This document shows, one piece after another, positions 42,147 through 52,719 of a DNA stretch of 64,000 nucleotides. The stretch is from Polynucleobacter necessarius (lineage in GTDB: Bacteria > Pseudomonadota > Gammaproteobacteria > Burkholderiales > Burkholderiaceae). The stretch's first letter is position 1. Every line of letters begins with the position of its first letter. The notes under the pieces were generated by a model. That model had not been told where the DNA came from and ran no database searches. It saw only the letters and a program-made list of their open reading frames with translations. Where the stretch lies: assembly GCF_900095185.1 (NCBI RefSeq), contig NZ_LT606948.1, forward strand, positions 124,001 to 188,000, in the 5' to 3' direction. The position numbers and the translations under genes are program-made.

Positions 42147-42812
42147 ATGCTTCCTTGTCTCGAATTAGAAACTAGCCCAAACCCATCGGCCGCAGTGATC
42201 TGGCTACATGGTCTCGGAGCTGATGGTAATGACTTTGTTCCAATCGTTCCAGAGTTAAAGCTAGCTGGATGTCCTGGTATTCGCTTTGTGTTTCCCAGTG
42301 CACCTAGTATGCCTGTCACAGTGAATAGTGGATACGTCATGCCTGCTTGGTACGACATTATTGGAAGAAATCTGATGGATCAGGAGGATTCTGTAGGGAT
42401 ACAAAAATCAGCAGTGTCGGTTGTTCAATTGATCGAAAAAGAAGCTAGTCGTGGTATCGCTTATGACAAGATTGTTCTTGCGGGATTTTCACAAGGCTGT
42501 GCAATGGCATTACACATTGGCTTACGCTTTCCTCATAAACTTGCAGGCATCATTGCCCTTTCAGGGTACCTACCCCTTGCAATCACAGTCAATTTAGAAA
42601 AGCACTCTGCTAACACTAATACACCCATCTTCATGGCGCATGGCACGTATGATCCAGTCGTGACACTAGATCGTGCACAGGCATCCGAAGCCATGTTAGA
42701 ACAAATGGGTTACCAGGTGGACTGGAATGAATATCCCATGGAGCACTCAGTTCATCAGGAGGAGCTCATGGATATTTCACGTTTCTTGGAAGACGTACTA
42801 GCAGCTCAATAA
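42147..42812 (+). CDS. Carboxylesterase/phospholipase of the Abhydrolase_2 family, intact
   Basis: The 221-residue alpha/beta hydrolase resembles bacterial carboxylesterase EstB/YpfH relatives of acyl-protein thioesterase. Motifs: IWLHGLGADGNDF oxyanion region, nucleophile Ser in VLAGFSQGCAMALH, Asp in HGTYDPVV, and His in PMEHSVHQEE. It acts on short-chain esters or lysophospholipids, by family. Length is normal (215-230). Its last 47 bases overlap the 3' end of the frameshifted tauE gene on the other strand. The start ATG at 42147 gives MLPCLELE. Confidence 0.9.
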   Translation: MLPCLELETSPNPSAAVIWLHGLGADGNDFVPIVPELKLAGCPGIRFVFPSAPSMPVTVNSGYVMPAWYDIIGRNLMDQEDSVGIQKSAVSVVQLIEKEASRGIAYDKIVLAGFSQGCAMALHIGLRFPHKLAGIIALSGYLPLAITVNLEKHSANTNTPIFMAHGTYDPVVTLDRAQASEAMLEQMGYQVDWNEYPMEHSVHQEELMDISRFLEDVLAAQ

Positions 42813-43589
42813 GGCCATCTGCAATTAATTTAATACTGGCAATCAGTAAAAAGAATTGGACTATACGGCAATACCATTTCATGGAAATTCTATTGGCTAA
42901 GTAGAAGCCAAAATAAACCCCAATGGGAACGCAGGGCAATAAAATAATCGAGGTTGCAAATTGTTTGTAATTCACTAGATCCAAATAGGCATAAGGCGCT
43001 AGCTTTCCAACATTAATAATCGTAAAAAAATTCCTAAGGTTGAGGTATAAACCATCGGTATTAGTTTTTTCCTCAACATATACACTGTGATTGGGGGTCC
43101 ACCGATATGAGCAACAAATGAAGTGAATCCTGCAGTTAACCCCATTAAGCGTCCCAGCCAGAGATAAGACTTTGTCTCCTTTAATTCCAACCGTGACATC
43201 GCTAGATTCTGAATCAAAAATAGTAGGGTAAATATACCGATTAAGAGCGTGAATATCTGAGGGGTAATTGCAGTAAAGAAAATCATTCCCATCAGAAAAC
43301 CCACTATGGCTGGGGGAATAATGATTTTCAGAATACGCCAATCAGCGTTACGCACAAAACGGCGTAAGCCCACTAAATCTATGGCGATCAAGAGCGACAA
43401 TAAGATTGCTAAAGCTTCATTGATGCGAGATTGACTAGCCATTAAAGGCAAAGACAAAACACCTAGCCCAGCACCAAAGCCACTTTTGGAAATACCAACA
43501 ATAATGACGCTAATGACTGCACATACAAAAAATATCAATGAATGCGCATGAAAAGACTGAGTTAGGGGTTGAACAACTAGATCGAGCAT
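42766..43589 (-). pseudogene. TauE/SafE-family anion exporter, single frameshift
   Basis: The family exports sulfite, sulfoacetate or similar anions. From 43589 the first 185 or so codons read MLDLVVQPLTQSFHAHSL, GISKSGFGAGLGVLSLPLM and FVAHIGGPPITVYMLRKK, with typical hydrophobic helices. A run of seven A near 43024 shifts the frame. The second half continues FTIINVGKLAPYAYLDLVNY and IILLPCVPIGVYFGFYLANRIS in another frame, ending at 42766. Restored length is about 274 residues, normal for the family. One homopolymer indel is the only lesion, so it is either a very young pseudogene or a sequencing error. It overlaps the esterase 3' end. Confidence 0.85.
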
Positions 43590-43611
43590 TGTTTGATACT
43601 AACAAACAAAA

Positions 43612-43630
43612 AGGGCTCCCAAGGAGCCCT
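43612..43630 (-). terminator. Rho-independent terminator of the dctP remnant
   Basis: Stem AGGGCTCC/GGAGCCCT with a CAA loop, followed on the minus strand by TTTTT, 20 bases after the dctP region. It separates dctP from tauE. Confidence 0.75.
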
Positions 43631-43650
43631 CTTGTAAAGAACGATGCTTT

Positions 43651-44677
<1,027 letters not shown>

Positions 44678-44737
44678 GACCGTCACCTCTAGAAAAATAA
44701 TGGAACTGAGTTTTGTTATAGGTTGAAGATTCTGTGC

Positions 44738-46084
44738 TTATTTTCCACCAACTGTCATGGAGCCAATTAATATTGAGCCAGTCTCTTTGGTGCCACGTAT
44801 GAGTGTATCGCTTCCGATAAGCTGAATATCCATGAGCATATCGCGCAAGTTACCAGCAATTGTGATCTCTTCAACAGGATACTGAATTTCACCATTCTCA
44901 ACCCAATAGCCAAATGCACCTCGTGAATAATCACCCGTAATGTAATTGACGCCCTGACCCATTAATTCTGTGACTAATAAGCCAGTGCCCATCTCTTTCA
45001 ATAAACCCGGCAAGCCCCTTTTAGGGGTTTTCTTACTCTGCAAAGTGAGATGGTGTGAACCACCAGCATTACCAGTAGTTTGCATACCCAATTTACGAGC
45101 AGAGTATGTCGATAAAAAATATCCTTGTAATACTCCCTTATCAACAACAGTTCGAGCCGATGTTTTGACGCCCTCCCCATCGAATGGCGCGCTACCAGTC
45201 ATCGACTTCAGATGCGGATTTTCAAACACACTGAGATGCTTGGGCAATACTTGCTTACCCAGACTATCTAACAAAAAACTCGAACGCCGATATAAAGCCC
45301 CGCCTGAAACTGCTTGCACTAAGCTACCGAGTAAACCCGCAGCCAATGGTGCTTCAAAAATCACAGGGCAACGTCGAGTAGTTAACGATCTTGCTTTGAG
45401 GCGTGACAATGCACGCTGCGCTGCATATCGACCAATCGCAGCAGGCTCTGCCAACTCGCTAGGTATGCGTGAACTGGAGTACCAATCATCACGCTGCATA
45501 AGCGCATGCTTACCACCCTGACTTGCTATCGGTGCACAGGAAAGATAGTGCCGCGAGCATGGATAACCACCCATAAAACCATGAGATGTACCCATCATAA
45601 AATGGGCATGATGGGCCGATACCGATGCTCCATCGGTATTCTGAATTTGCTTGCTGACAGAAAAAGCAGCGCCCTCAGCGCTCCTAGCAATTTCTACTGC
45701 ATGAGCTGCATCGATATTCCATGGGTGAAATAAATCTAAATCTAGAGGATTTTTCTCCAATAGTCTAGCTTCAGCTAGACCAGCGCAAACATCCTCAGCT
45801 GTATGTTGTGCAATGTGATATGCGGCATCTACAGTAGCCTTCAAGGACTCCTTTGAGAAATCGCTAGTATTAGCGTTGCCACGATGATATCCCAAAAATA
45901 GCGTAACCCCGACTTGCTTATCTAGACTTTGCTCAATAGTATCGACCTCACCTTTACGAACGATGACGGACAGGCCTTGTCCTTCGGAAATCTCTGCTAC
46001 GGCATCTGAGGCACCCCTTTTTTTGGCCTCTTTAAGCATGAAATCGATGATTTCTTGAAACTGATTGGATGTATATGTAAACAT
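44738..46084 (-). CDS. pmbA: Metalloprotease PmbA (TldE), intact
   Basis: PmbA works with TldD in a zinc protease that matures peptides such as microcins and degrades CcdA-type antitoxins. The start at 46084 (MFTYTSNQFQEII) gives 448 residues, the usual length (E. coli 450); an upstream reading to 46147 adds a non-conserved hydrophobic stretch. Visible are RKGEVDTIEQSLDKQVGVTLFLGYHRGNA, GASVSAHHAHFMMGTSHGFMGGYP, VIFEAPLAAGLLGSLVQAVSGGALY and the C-terminal GVNYITGDYSRGAFGYWVENGEIQYPVEE. No lesion is seen. It is divergent from the mog remnant, 26 bases apart, so the two promoters must overlap. Confidence 0.95.
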   Translation of the reverse strand: MFTYTSNQFQEIIDFMLKEAKKRGASDAVAEISEGQGLSVIVRKGEVDTIEQSLDKQVGVTLFLGYHRGNANTSDFSKESLKATVDAAYHIAQHTAEDVCAGLAEARLLEKNPLDLDLFHPWNIDAAHAVEIARSAEGAAFSVSKQIQNTDGASVSAHHAHFMMGTSHGFMGGYPCSRHYLSCAPIASQGGKHALMQRDDWYSSSRIPSELAEPAAIGRYAAQRALSRLKARSLTTRRCPVIFEAPLAAGLLGSLVQAVSGGALYRRSSFLLDSLGKQVLPKHLSVFENPHLKSMTGSAPFDGEGVKTSARTVVDKGVLQGYFLSTYSARKLGMQTTGNAGGSHHLTLQSKKTPKRGLPGLLKEMGTGLLVTELMGQGVNYITGDYSRGAFGYWVENGEIQYPVEEITIAGNLRDMLMDIQLIGSDTLIRGTKETGSILIGSMTVGGK

Positions 46085-46110
46085 ACCCCAATAATAGCTA
46101 GAATAGAAAC

Positions 46111-46751
46111 ATGAAGCATACAGAAGCCCTAAAGTGAAATAGTCCAAATGAGGTCAAAATTGGTCTCATCTCCATATCAAATCGCGCTAATAAAGGCGTC
46201 CATTAGGATGAAGGTATTCCCGCCCTCCAAACCTGGCTAATGAAAGCAATTTGCAATCCCTGCGCTTTTCATGAGCGCCTGATTGCAGACGAATCAGAAG
46301 TCATCACGGAAACTGTCGTAAAGTTAGTCGATGAGCTAGGATGCGACCTTCTTCTTACTACAGGCGGTACAGGCCACATCCAGAAGCGATGTCACCCCAC
46401 AAGAGGCTACGCGCGTGATGCAGGAACCCGAGAAATGCCTGGATTTGGGGAACAAATGCGTCAAATTAGTCTGAATTTTGTACCTACTGCAATTCTATCC
46501 AGACAAACTGCCGTCCTCAGGGAAATCGACAGTCACGCAGCCCTAATTATCAATCTTCCTGGCCAACCGAAAGCGATTGCCGAAACGCTCGAGGGCCTTA
46601 AGGATGAGAATGGTAAATCCATCGTTCCCCGCATCTTTGCGGCGGTATACCCTACTGTATTAATTTAATCGGCGGGCCTTATATCGAAACTAATGAAACA
46701 GTGGTGAAAGTTTTTAGACCAAAAAGTGCGATTAAAAAATCTCAGACTTGA
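46111..46751 (+). pseudogene. mog: Molybdopterin adenylyltransferase Mog, broken
   Basis: Mog adenylylates molybdopterin before molybdate insertion. The ATG at 46111 is followed by a TGA at codon 9. Then NEVKIGLISISNRANKGV leads, after a stop near 46208, into EGIPALQTWLMKAICNPC. The core TTGGTG-type motif (LLTTGGTGHI) is present. Next to it QKRCHPTRGYARDAGTREMPG is scrambled where SKRDVTPEATLAV is expected, through two compensating shifts. The end has LINLPGQPKAIAETLEGL and, after a shift near 46650, PYIETNETVVKVFRPK. Restored length is about 210 residues. Loss of Mog fits loss of molybdenum enzymes in the symbiont. Confidence 0.88.
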
Positions 46752-46819
46752 TTTGCTGCGTGACCAAGCAAAAGGTCCACATTGCGCACATTTTTTACTC
46801 CATCTGAATGGATCATTTT

Positions 46820-47416
46820 TTATTGAGGCAAGGGAACAATAAATTGTTCACGATAGTACTTTAACTCTTCGATTGATTCCTCAATGTCTGCTAAAGCAGT
46901 GTGAGCCTGTTTCTTAGTAAAGCCTTTTACTAATTCGGGATGCCAACGTTTGCAAAGCTCTTTTAAAGAGGATACATCGATATTTCGATAGTGGAAGTAC
47001 GCCTCTAACTTAGGCATGTACTTTGCCATAAACTGCCTGTCTTGCCCGATCGTGTTCCCACACATTGGCGCAATACCTGCCTTGATATATTGCTTTAAGA
47101 ACGCAATACACTGGGCTTCGACAGTTGCCTCATCCAACGTGGATGCCTTTACTTTATCAATCAAACCAGATCGACCGTGCGTACCCTTATTCCAAGCATC
47201 CATGACATCCAAAACGGCATCCTCCTGATGAACAACCCAAACGGGCGCCGTGGCAATAGTATTGAGGTGTGCATCAGTCACAATAATGGCAATTTCCAGA
47301 ATCCGCTCAGTTTCTAAATCTAAACCGGACATCTCCATATCCACCCAAATCAGGTGCTCATTAGGTGATACCGTCTTGGTCGCTTCGGACGCTGTAATGT
47401 TTGTTTGCTCGCTCAT
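46820..47416 (-). CDS. orn: Oligoribonuclease, intact
   Basis: Orn is the 3'-5' exonuclease that destroys 2-5-nt RNA, including pGpG from cyclic-di-GMP breakdown, and is essential in many proteobacteria. The 198-residue frame has all DEDDh motifs: [12 protein letters not shown] as [31 protein letters not shown], and [21 protein letters not shown]. Length is slightly over the 180-190 norm because of an N-terminal stretch ([20 protein letters not shown]). It is divergent from the M48 protease gene; the two starts are within 20 bases. It remains intact although the cyclic-di-GMP genes in this window are dead. Confidence 0.96.
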   Translation of the reverse strand: MSEQTNITASEATKTVSPNEHLIWVDMEMSGLDLETERILEIAIIVTDAHLNTIATAPVWVVHQEDAVLDVMDAWNKGTHGRSGLIDKVKASTLDEATVEAQCIAFLKQYIKAGIAPMCGNTIGQDRQFMAKYMPKLEAYFHYRNIDVSSLKELCKRWHPELVKGFTKKQAHTALADIEESIEELKYYREQFIVPLPQ

Positions 47417-47431
47417 ATCTATAATGATCTC

Positions 47432-48679
47432 ATGACATTCACAATGATTTTTCTAATCGCCTTTATTGCTAATTTTAGCTTACGCCACTGGCTTTCCCAA
47501 CGTCAAATTCGCTATGTAGCATCGCATCGAAATGCTGTGCCTATAGATTTTGCGGAACAGGTGACCCTAGTCGAACATCAAAAGGCAGCCGACTACACCA
47601 TCGCTAAATTACGCCTTGGTATTTTAGAAAATGGGGTCAGCGCGATTATTTTAATTGGCTTCACCTTGTTAGGTGGATTACAGATGATTAACATGGCACT
47701 CCTCCAGTTATTTGGCGAGGGCATTGCTCAGCAAATCGCCTTACTCGTATCGATTGTCCTCATCTCCGGAATATTGGACATCCCATTCTCTTGGTACAAG
47801 CAATTCCATCTTGAAGAGCGATTTGATTTTAATCGTATGACTAAAACACTCTTCTTCTCTGATATGTTCAAGGGTGTATCAGTGGGTGGCGCTCTTGGCA
47901 TTCCACTTCTTTGGGTCATCTTGACTTTAATGGCTAAAGCAGGTGATTTATGGTGGCTTTGGTCATGGGTAGTGCTAACCGTTTTTAGCTTACTCATGCA
48001 ATGGATTTTCCCAACCTTTATTGCGCCGCTGTTCAATAAATTTCAATCCTTAGAGGATGGTCCACTAAAAACTCAGATTGAAGCTCTATTGACGCGCTGT
48101 GATTTTTCTAGTCAAGGTCTATTTGTCATGGATGGCAGCAAGCGAAGTGCGCATGGCAATGCATTTTTTGCTGGCATGGGCAAGGCTAAACGCATTGTCT
48201 TTTTTGACACCCTCATTGAAAAACTCACCCCAGGAGAAGTCGAGGCAGTGCTGGCACATGAACTGGGTCATTTCAAATGCAAGCATATTCGTAAGCGCCT
48301 CTTCATTTCGTTTGTCTTGAGCTTTGCTATGTTTGCGTTGCTTGGTTGGATTAGCACAAAGGTTTGGTTTTATACCGATCTTGGTGTCACGCCCAATCTT
48401 AATGGCTATAACGGTGGGCTAGCTCTGGCTCTCTTTATGCTGGTATCCCCAGTATTTAGCTTCTTTTTTACCCCTCTATCGAGCTTGGCATCACGTACAC
48501 ATGAATACGAGGCCGATGGCTTTGCTGCTGAAAAATCTTCTGCACAAGATTTAATCACTGCACTTGTAAAGTTATATCAAGACAATGCATCAACATTGAC
48601 ACCCGATCCCATCTACACCGCTTTTTACAGCTCACACCCACCTGCGCCCTTGCGTATTGCCAACCTTCAAACGATTTAG
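47432..48679 (+). CDS. M48-family membrane zinc metalloprotease (Ste24/HtpX-like), intact
   Basis: The start ATG at 47432 ([15 protein letters not shown]) gives 415 residues; a slightly earlier frame start at 47405 looks unlikely. Several membrane helices are followed by the zinc motif in [14 protein letters not shown] and the third ligand in [10 protein letters not shown]. The C-terminus [20 protein letters not shown] matches Ste24-type proteases, which process or clear membrane proteins. No lesion is seen. It is co-directional with rsgA, starting nine bases later, and probably co-transcribed. CAAX-type cleavage is only inferred from family resemblance. Confidence 0.93.
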   Translation: MTFTMIFLIAFIANFSLRHWLSQRQIRYVASHRNAVPIDFAEQVTLVEHQKAADYTIAKLRLGILENGVSAIILIGFTLLGGLQMINMALLQLFGEGIAQQIALLVSIVLISGILDIPFSWYKQFHLEERFDFNRMTKTLFFSDMFKGVSVGGALGIPLLWVILTLMAKAGDLWWLWSWVVLTVFSLLMQWIFPTFIAPLFNKFQSLEDGPLKTQIEALLTRCDFSSQGLFVMDGSKRSAHGNAFFAGMGKAKRIVFFDTLIEKLTPGEVEAVLAHELGHFKCKHIRKRLFISFVLSFAMFALLGWISTKVWFYTDLGVTPNLNGYNGGLALALFMLVSPVFSFFFTPLSSLASRTHEYEADGFAAEKSSAQDLITALVKLYQDNASTLTPDPIYTAFYSSHPPAPLRIANLQTI

Positions 48680-48688
48680 CTCATAACG

Positions 48689-49738
48689 ATGGAACAGTTT
48701 CATGCGCTACTCATTGCCTCATACGGAAGGCATTACTTAGCGCAGCGTTTGATAGAGAATTCCAGCGGTCATGAATCTCCTGATGGCCCATTAATTCAGG
48801 TGAGCACTCCAGCTAAACTGCACATTGGTGCAGTTGGGGATCGTATGCTGTTAGAAATGACTTCAGCCGATCAAGCACGCATCATCCAAATAGAAGCCCG
48901 AGAAAATCTTCTGTATCGCTCAGATGCCTTCAAGAGTAAGTTGATTGCCTCAAATGTTGATCAAATCTTAGTAGTGCTTGCGACTCAACCCGCTTTCTCG
49001 CCTGATCTATTGGGTAGAGCCATGGTGGTAGCTGAAGCGAATCAAATCAGCCTACATATTTTACTGAATAAATGCGATCTTAAGGATAACTTAGATCATG
49101 CCCGCAAAATCATCGCTCCTTATGCCCGCATGGGCTATCAAGTGAGTGAGGTTTCTGCCAAATTTGACCCTGGATCTATTGATGCGTTACGCACCACCCT
49201 CCAAGGCAAAGTCTCAGTACTTGTTGGACAGTCAGGTATGGGCAAATCTAGTCTTTTAAATGCTTGGATTCCAAATGCTGCCGCGCTCACGCAGGAATAT
49301 TCCGTTCGCCTGGATGCTGGCAAGCACACTACTACCGCATGTCGTTACTTTGAATTACCCGAAGCCTGGGGTGGAGATGCTTCAGGCAAGCTTGGCGCCC
49401 TGATCGACTCACCAGGCTTTCAAGAGTTTGGCCTAGCGCATATGTCTGTGAGTGAGCTACAACATGCTTTTCGAGAATTTAAAGAGCTTTTAGGGAAGTG
49501 TCGCTTTCATAACTGTGTACACTTATCTGAACCAGATTGCGCCATTCGTAATGCTGTAGACAGAAACGAAATAGCGCCAGTCTTTCTGGCGCTATTTAGA
49601 CAATTGCACTCTGATTCAAAAACAGCTGATGTGCAAATTCAGGGCATTAGCCAAGCCAAAGAGCGATGGTCAGCATTAGCAACAAAGCCATCCAAGCGAT
49701 CACTAAGCGCCAGACTAATCCTACCGCTAAACGCATAG
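48689..49738 (+). CDS. rsgA: Ribosome small-subunit-dependent GTPase RsgA, intact
   Basis: RsgA matures the 30S subunit by testing the decoding site with GTP. The 349-residue frame has an N-terminal OB-like domain, then the circularly permuted G domain in order G4 (LLNKCDL), G1 (VGQSGMGKSSLLNAW), G3 (IDSPGFQEFGL) and the zinc motif CRFHNCVHLSEPDC. The C-terminal 30 residues (ALATKPSKRSLSARLILPLNA) overlap the convergent cobD-like gene by 92 bases. They look unlike normal RsgA tails, so the stop codon may have been lost and the protein extended. The core is intact and should be functional. Confidence 0.94.
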   Translation: MEQFHALLIASYGRHYLAQRLIENSSGHESPDGPLIQVSTPAKLHIGAVGDRMLLEMTSADQARIIQIEARENLLYRSDAFKSKLIASNVDQILVVLATQPAFSPDLLGRAMVVAEANQISLHILLNKCDLKDNLDHARKIIAPYARMGYQVSEVSAKFDPGSIDALRTTLQGKVSVLVGQSGMGKSSLLNAWIPNAAALTQEYSVRLDAGKHTTTACRYFELPEAWGGDASGKLGALIDSPGFQEFGLAHMSVSELQHAFREFKELLGKCRFHNCVHLSEPDCAIRNAVDRNEIAPVFLALFRQLHSDSKTADVQIQGISQAKERWSALATKPSKRSLSARLILPLNA

Positions 49739-50606
49739 TGCGCTCAGTTGGCTCAAGACCAACCTCATAAACTACAGGCTCTCCTGCTTCAGCCATACGA
49801 AGAGCTTCGTCGCTATCTGGCTCACTCATTGGCTCACCTAGACGAACACCCAGCGCACCGCTGCCAGCCGCCAAAATGACTGCTGATAAAGAGTCTGACC
49901 ATTTTTGAGTAAGGTAGCGCCAGCCATAAACTGCACCTTCGAAGTTTCCGACGATAGCAAAACCCATTGCAGTAATACGTGCAGGCACCCAATCCAAAAC
50001 ATAGAAGAAATGACGCGCTGATTCACTGAGATTAAAGTCACCGCGCTCAGACCAGCGCTGCGAAGCAATATCTGCCAAGCGATATAACACTACGCCTGCG
50101 GGACCCATTGGCATCATGAACCAAAATAAAACACCGAATACATGATGATGAGATCCGATGATGGCTCGCTCTAAGGCCAAAGAAATTACTTCCGTTTCAG
50201 TGAAATTGGAGGCGTCTAACTCTGGGCCGTACCACTCACCCAAAGCTGCGCGTGCAGCTGGTAAATCATGCGCTTCAATTGCTTCGTGAACTGCAGTAAA
50301 AGAATGACTGAATTGACGAAAGCCAAAAAATAAGTAAACAATGACAATATTCCAAATGAATCCCAAAATTGGGTATATCACCATGCAAACCACATACACA
50401 ATAAAGACGAGGAAGGTAGGCAGAATAAATGCCACCAAGCAGGCCATACGCGCACCCACTGGACTTGCACCCTCTTCAGTTTTCCCACCAAATTCTGCGG
50501 CAACCCAATCTAACCAACGAGCACAGGCACGCGCAATCCAATGGCTTGAAGTCACTGGGCGATATTGCTCAGCGATGAGGGCGAAGAAAATAGAAAAGAA
50601 AGTCAT
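49647..50606 (-). CDS. CobD/CbiB-family integral membrane protein (AmpE-like), intact
   Basis: The 319-residue protein starts MTFFSIFFALIAEQYRPV and has several membrane helices (MACLVAFILPTFLVFIVYVVC and the last, AWMALLLMLTIALWLG). Burkholderiales homologues are annotated CobD/CbiB family, but the sequence also resembles AmpE, a signalling modulator. A role in cobalamin synthesis is therefore not assured. The start overlaps the nudL stop as ATGA, the classic coupling. Its 3' end overlaps rsgA by 92 bases on the other strand. The frame is complete. Confidence 0.85.
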   Translation of the reverse strand: MTFFSIFFALIAEQYRPVTSSHWIARACARWLDWVAAEFGGKTEEGASPVGARMACLVAFILPTFLVFIVYVVCMVIYPILGFIWNIVIVYLFFGFRQFSHSFTAVHEAIEAHDLPAARAALGEWYGPELDASNFTETEVISLALERAIIGSHHHVFGVLFWFMMPMGPAGVVLYRLADIASQRWSERGDFNLSESARHFFYVLDWVPARITAMGFAIVGNFEGAVYGWRYLTQKWSDSLSAVILAAGSGALGVRLGEPMSEPDSDEALRMAEAGEPVVYEVGLEPTERTMRLAVGLVWRLVIAWMALLLMLTIALWLG

Positions 50607-51263
50607 ACTTTTAGTAAATAATACAGGTTACGCAACATGCCCGCAGTAGCACCCAAAATAAAGCGGTTCTCATAAGGCATCGAATAAAAACGATGTCCAC
50701 CCTGCTCACTTTGCCACAACCTCAGCTGGTGATTGGCGGGATCAAGTAAAAAAACTCAGGGGCACTTCAAATACATCGGCCACCTCAAACGCATCTAAGA
50801 CATACTCTGCCTGAGCTTGAACCAATCCCACGACCGGAGTAACGCTATAGCCAGAAACCGTTAAATATTGAGATAAGTGACTAATAATTGCCACTCGCTG
50901 TGGATCCAGCCCGATCTCTTCTTTACTCTCACGCAAGGCAGAGTCATCTGGACTTTGATCCTCAGAATCCATACGTCCACCTGGGAAGCTGATTTGACCG
51001 GCATGGTCTCTTAGGTGATTCGTTCTTTGTGTCAACACGACCGAAAGGCCTTCGTCTTTTAATAAAAGTGGAATGAGTACAGCAGCCTTGGTGACTTTTC
51101 CCACGGCTTGACGCTTAGCAATAATAGCCGCTGCAATGACATAACGATTTTCATCAGTAATTTCCGGTTGCCATATTGGTGGCGACTGAAAACGCGCCCT
51201 TAAACTTTCAGGCTCAAGGAGTTCTCTTGCCACCTTCTTTTCATGTGAGAGTACTTCATGCAT
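50603..51263 (-). pseudogene. NUDIX CoA pyrophosphatase (NudL-like), C-terminal frameshift
   Basis: NudL-type enzymes hydrolyse CoA and acyl-CoA to phosphopantetheine. From ATG 51263 the Nudix domain is complete: VLIPLLLKDEGLSVVLTQRT, the Nudix box ISFPGGRMDSEDQSPDDSALRESKEEIGLD and VEYVLDAFEVADVFEVP. A run of seven T near 50746 (PLSFF) shifts the frame, giving an early stop. In the other frame the normal tail follows (HQLRLWQSEQGGHRFYSMPYENRF) to a stop overlapping cobD. One base is the only lesion, and 45 C-terminal residues are lost from a protein of about 220. The truncated enzyme may still fold, so function is uncertain. It lies between rplS and cobD-like, as in relatives. Confidence 0.85.
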
Positions 51264-51362
51264 TGGCACTGCCTGCGCATCAAATCCCGGAGGTGCAGCA
51301 CAACATTCATTGGGTAGCCTTCAGGGCTTGAGGTCTTGGGCATGTTTCTATTTTAAGGTAAC

Positions 51363-51388
51363 AAAAAAGGCGACCTAGGCCGCCTTTC
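51363..51388 (-). terminator. Rho-independent terminator after rplS
   Basis: Read on the minus strand, AAAGGCG/CGCCTTT pairs around an 8-base loop and is followed by six T. It ends the rpsP-rimM-trmD-rplS operon. Confidence 0.85.
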
Positions 51389-51408
51389 TGTTTGTATCAA
51401 AGCAGCGA

Positions 51409-51804
51409 TTACTCAGCAGCTACAGCAGCTGTAGGCTTAACACGCGCTTGAAGCTTTTCTTTAATACGTGCTGACTTACCAGAACGATCACGCAAGTAGT
51501 ACAACTTCGCGCGACGCACATCACCACGACGCTTCACTTCAACGCTAGCAATCAATGGTGAGTATGTTTGGAAAGTACGCTCAACGCCTTCACCAGAAGA
51601 AATCTTACGCACGATAAAACTGGAATTAAGTCCGCGATTGCGTTTAGCAATCACAACGCCTTCAAAGGCTTGGGTACGCTTACGTGTTCCTTCTACAACG
51701 TTCACGCTAACAACTACTGTGTCGCCAGGAGTAAAGCTTGGCAATACTTTGTTAACACTTAAGCGAGCAATTTCTTCTCGCTCAATTTTTGCAATTAAAT
51801 TCAT
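51409..51804 (-). CDS. rplS: 50S ribosomal protein L19, intact
   Basis: L19 sits at the 30S-50S interface. The 131-residue frame has [30 protein letters not shown] and [50 protein letters not shown]. It is the last gene of the rpsP-rimM-trmD-rplS operon and ends 21 bases before the terminator. The alanine-rich tail (KPTAAVAAE) is short and usual in Burkholderiales. The core is undamaged. Confidence 0.98.
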   Translation of the reverse strand: MNLIAKIEREEIARLSVNKVLPSFTPGDTVVVSVNVVEGTRKRTQAFEGVVIAKRNRGLNSSFIVRKISSGEGVERTFQTYSPLIASVEVKRRGDVRRAKLYYLRDRSGKSARIKEKLQARVKPTAAVAAE

Positions 51805-51939
51805 TTTTAATCCTTAAACATCGTATTAGCGTTTAATCCCGAGACTGCAGTCAACGGACCTAATGGAGGATGCAGTTAAAACAATTTCACTAAACCAAAA
51901 ACGAAACCACCTATCCACCGCTGCACTCTTTAAGAGTAT

Positions 51940-52695
51940 TTACAGAGAGCGAAGAAATTGTTCATCTTCTCGGGTTAGCAACCCTTTGGCTCTGGCCGTT
52001 GCAATTAAATCCGGCCTTAACCTGAACGTCAGCTCCAAAGACTTTTGCCGACGCCAATCTGCTATTTTAGCGTGATGTCCGCCTAAAAGCACGTCCGGAA
52101 CAGATAAATTTTCGTATATTTCAGGACGAGTGTAGTGTGGATAGTCCAAAAGGCCATTCATAAAGCTATCCTGGGCTGCAGACTCACCGTCCCCTAGAGC
52201 CCCCGGAATGAGCCTCATCACGGCGTCCATCATCGCCATCGCGGGAATTTCACCACCTGAAAGCACAAAATCCCCTATAGAAAGCTGCAAATCCACATTT
52301 CGGTCAACAAAACGCTGGTCTACAGCCTCATAGCGACCACAAATCAAGCTTAAATTACCGTAACTGATAATATCTGTCGCTATCTTCTGTGAAAATTGCT
52401 CTCCTTGAGGAGATAACAAGCAAATTGGTCCACTTTTAATGCCAGCCACCTGATGAGAAGCTTTAATTCCATAAACGGCATCTTCTAAAGGCTTGGCCAT
52501 CATAACCATGCCCGGGCCCCCACCGTAAGCACGATCATCTACAGTTTTGCGAGGATCAGTGCAAAAATCGCGGGGATTCCACAAATGAACGCTAGCCAAG
52601 GATTGTTCGCAGGCGCGGCCCGTAATACCCCACTTCGTTAAAGCGGAGAACATTTCTGAAAACAAGGTCACAACATCAAAGCGCATATTAGCCAC
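51940..52695 (-). CDS. trmD: tRNA (guanine-37-N1)-methyltransferase, intact
   Basis: TrmD methylates G37 of tRNAs reading CNN codons, preventing frameshifts. The 251-residue frame contains the trefoil-knot motifs: MRFDVVTLFSEMFSALTKWGITGRA, YGGGPGMVMMAKPLEDAV, ICGRYEAVDQRFVDR, SIGDFVLSGGEIPAMAMMDAV and RPDLIATARAKGL. It lies between rimM (24 bases away) and rplS in the standard operon. The gap to rplS of about 135 bases is normal. No lesion is seen; it is essential and preserved. Confidence 0.98.
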   Translation of the reverse strand: MANMRFDVVTLFSEMFSALTKWGITGRACEQSLASVHLWNPRDFCTDPRKTVDDRAYGGGPGMVMMAKPLEDAVYGIKASHQVAGIKSGPICLLSPQGEQFSQKIATDIISYGNLSLICGRYEAVDQRFVDRNVDLQLSIGDFVLSGGEIPAMAMMDAVMRLIPGALGDGESAAQDSFMNGLLDYPHYTRPEIYENLSVPDVLLGGHHAKIADWRRQKSLELTFRLRPDLIATARAKGLLTREDEQFLRSL

Positions 52696-52719
52696 TATTT
52701 TTAATTCGTCTTTAAATGG

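Noticed and set aside
44970-45521. A 183-codon plus-strand frame inside pmbA
   Set aside because: It is the antisense shadow of a clearly conserved gene on the minus strand.
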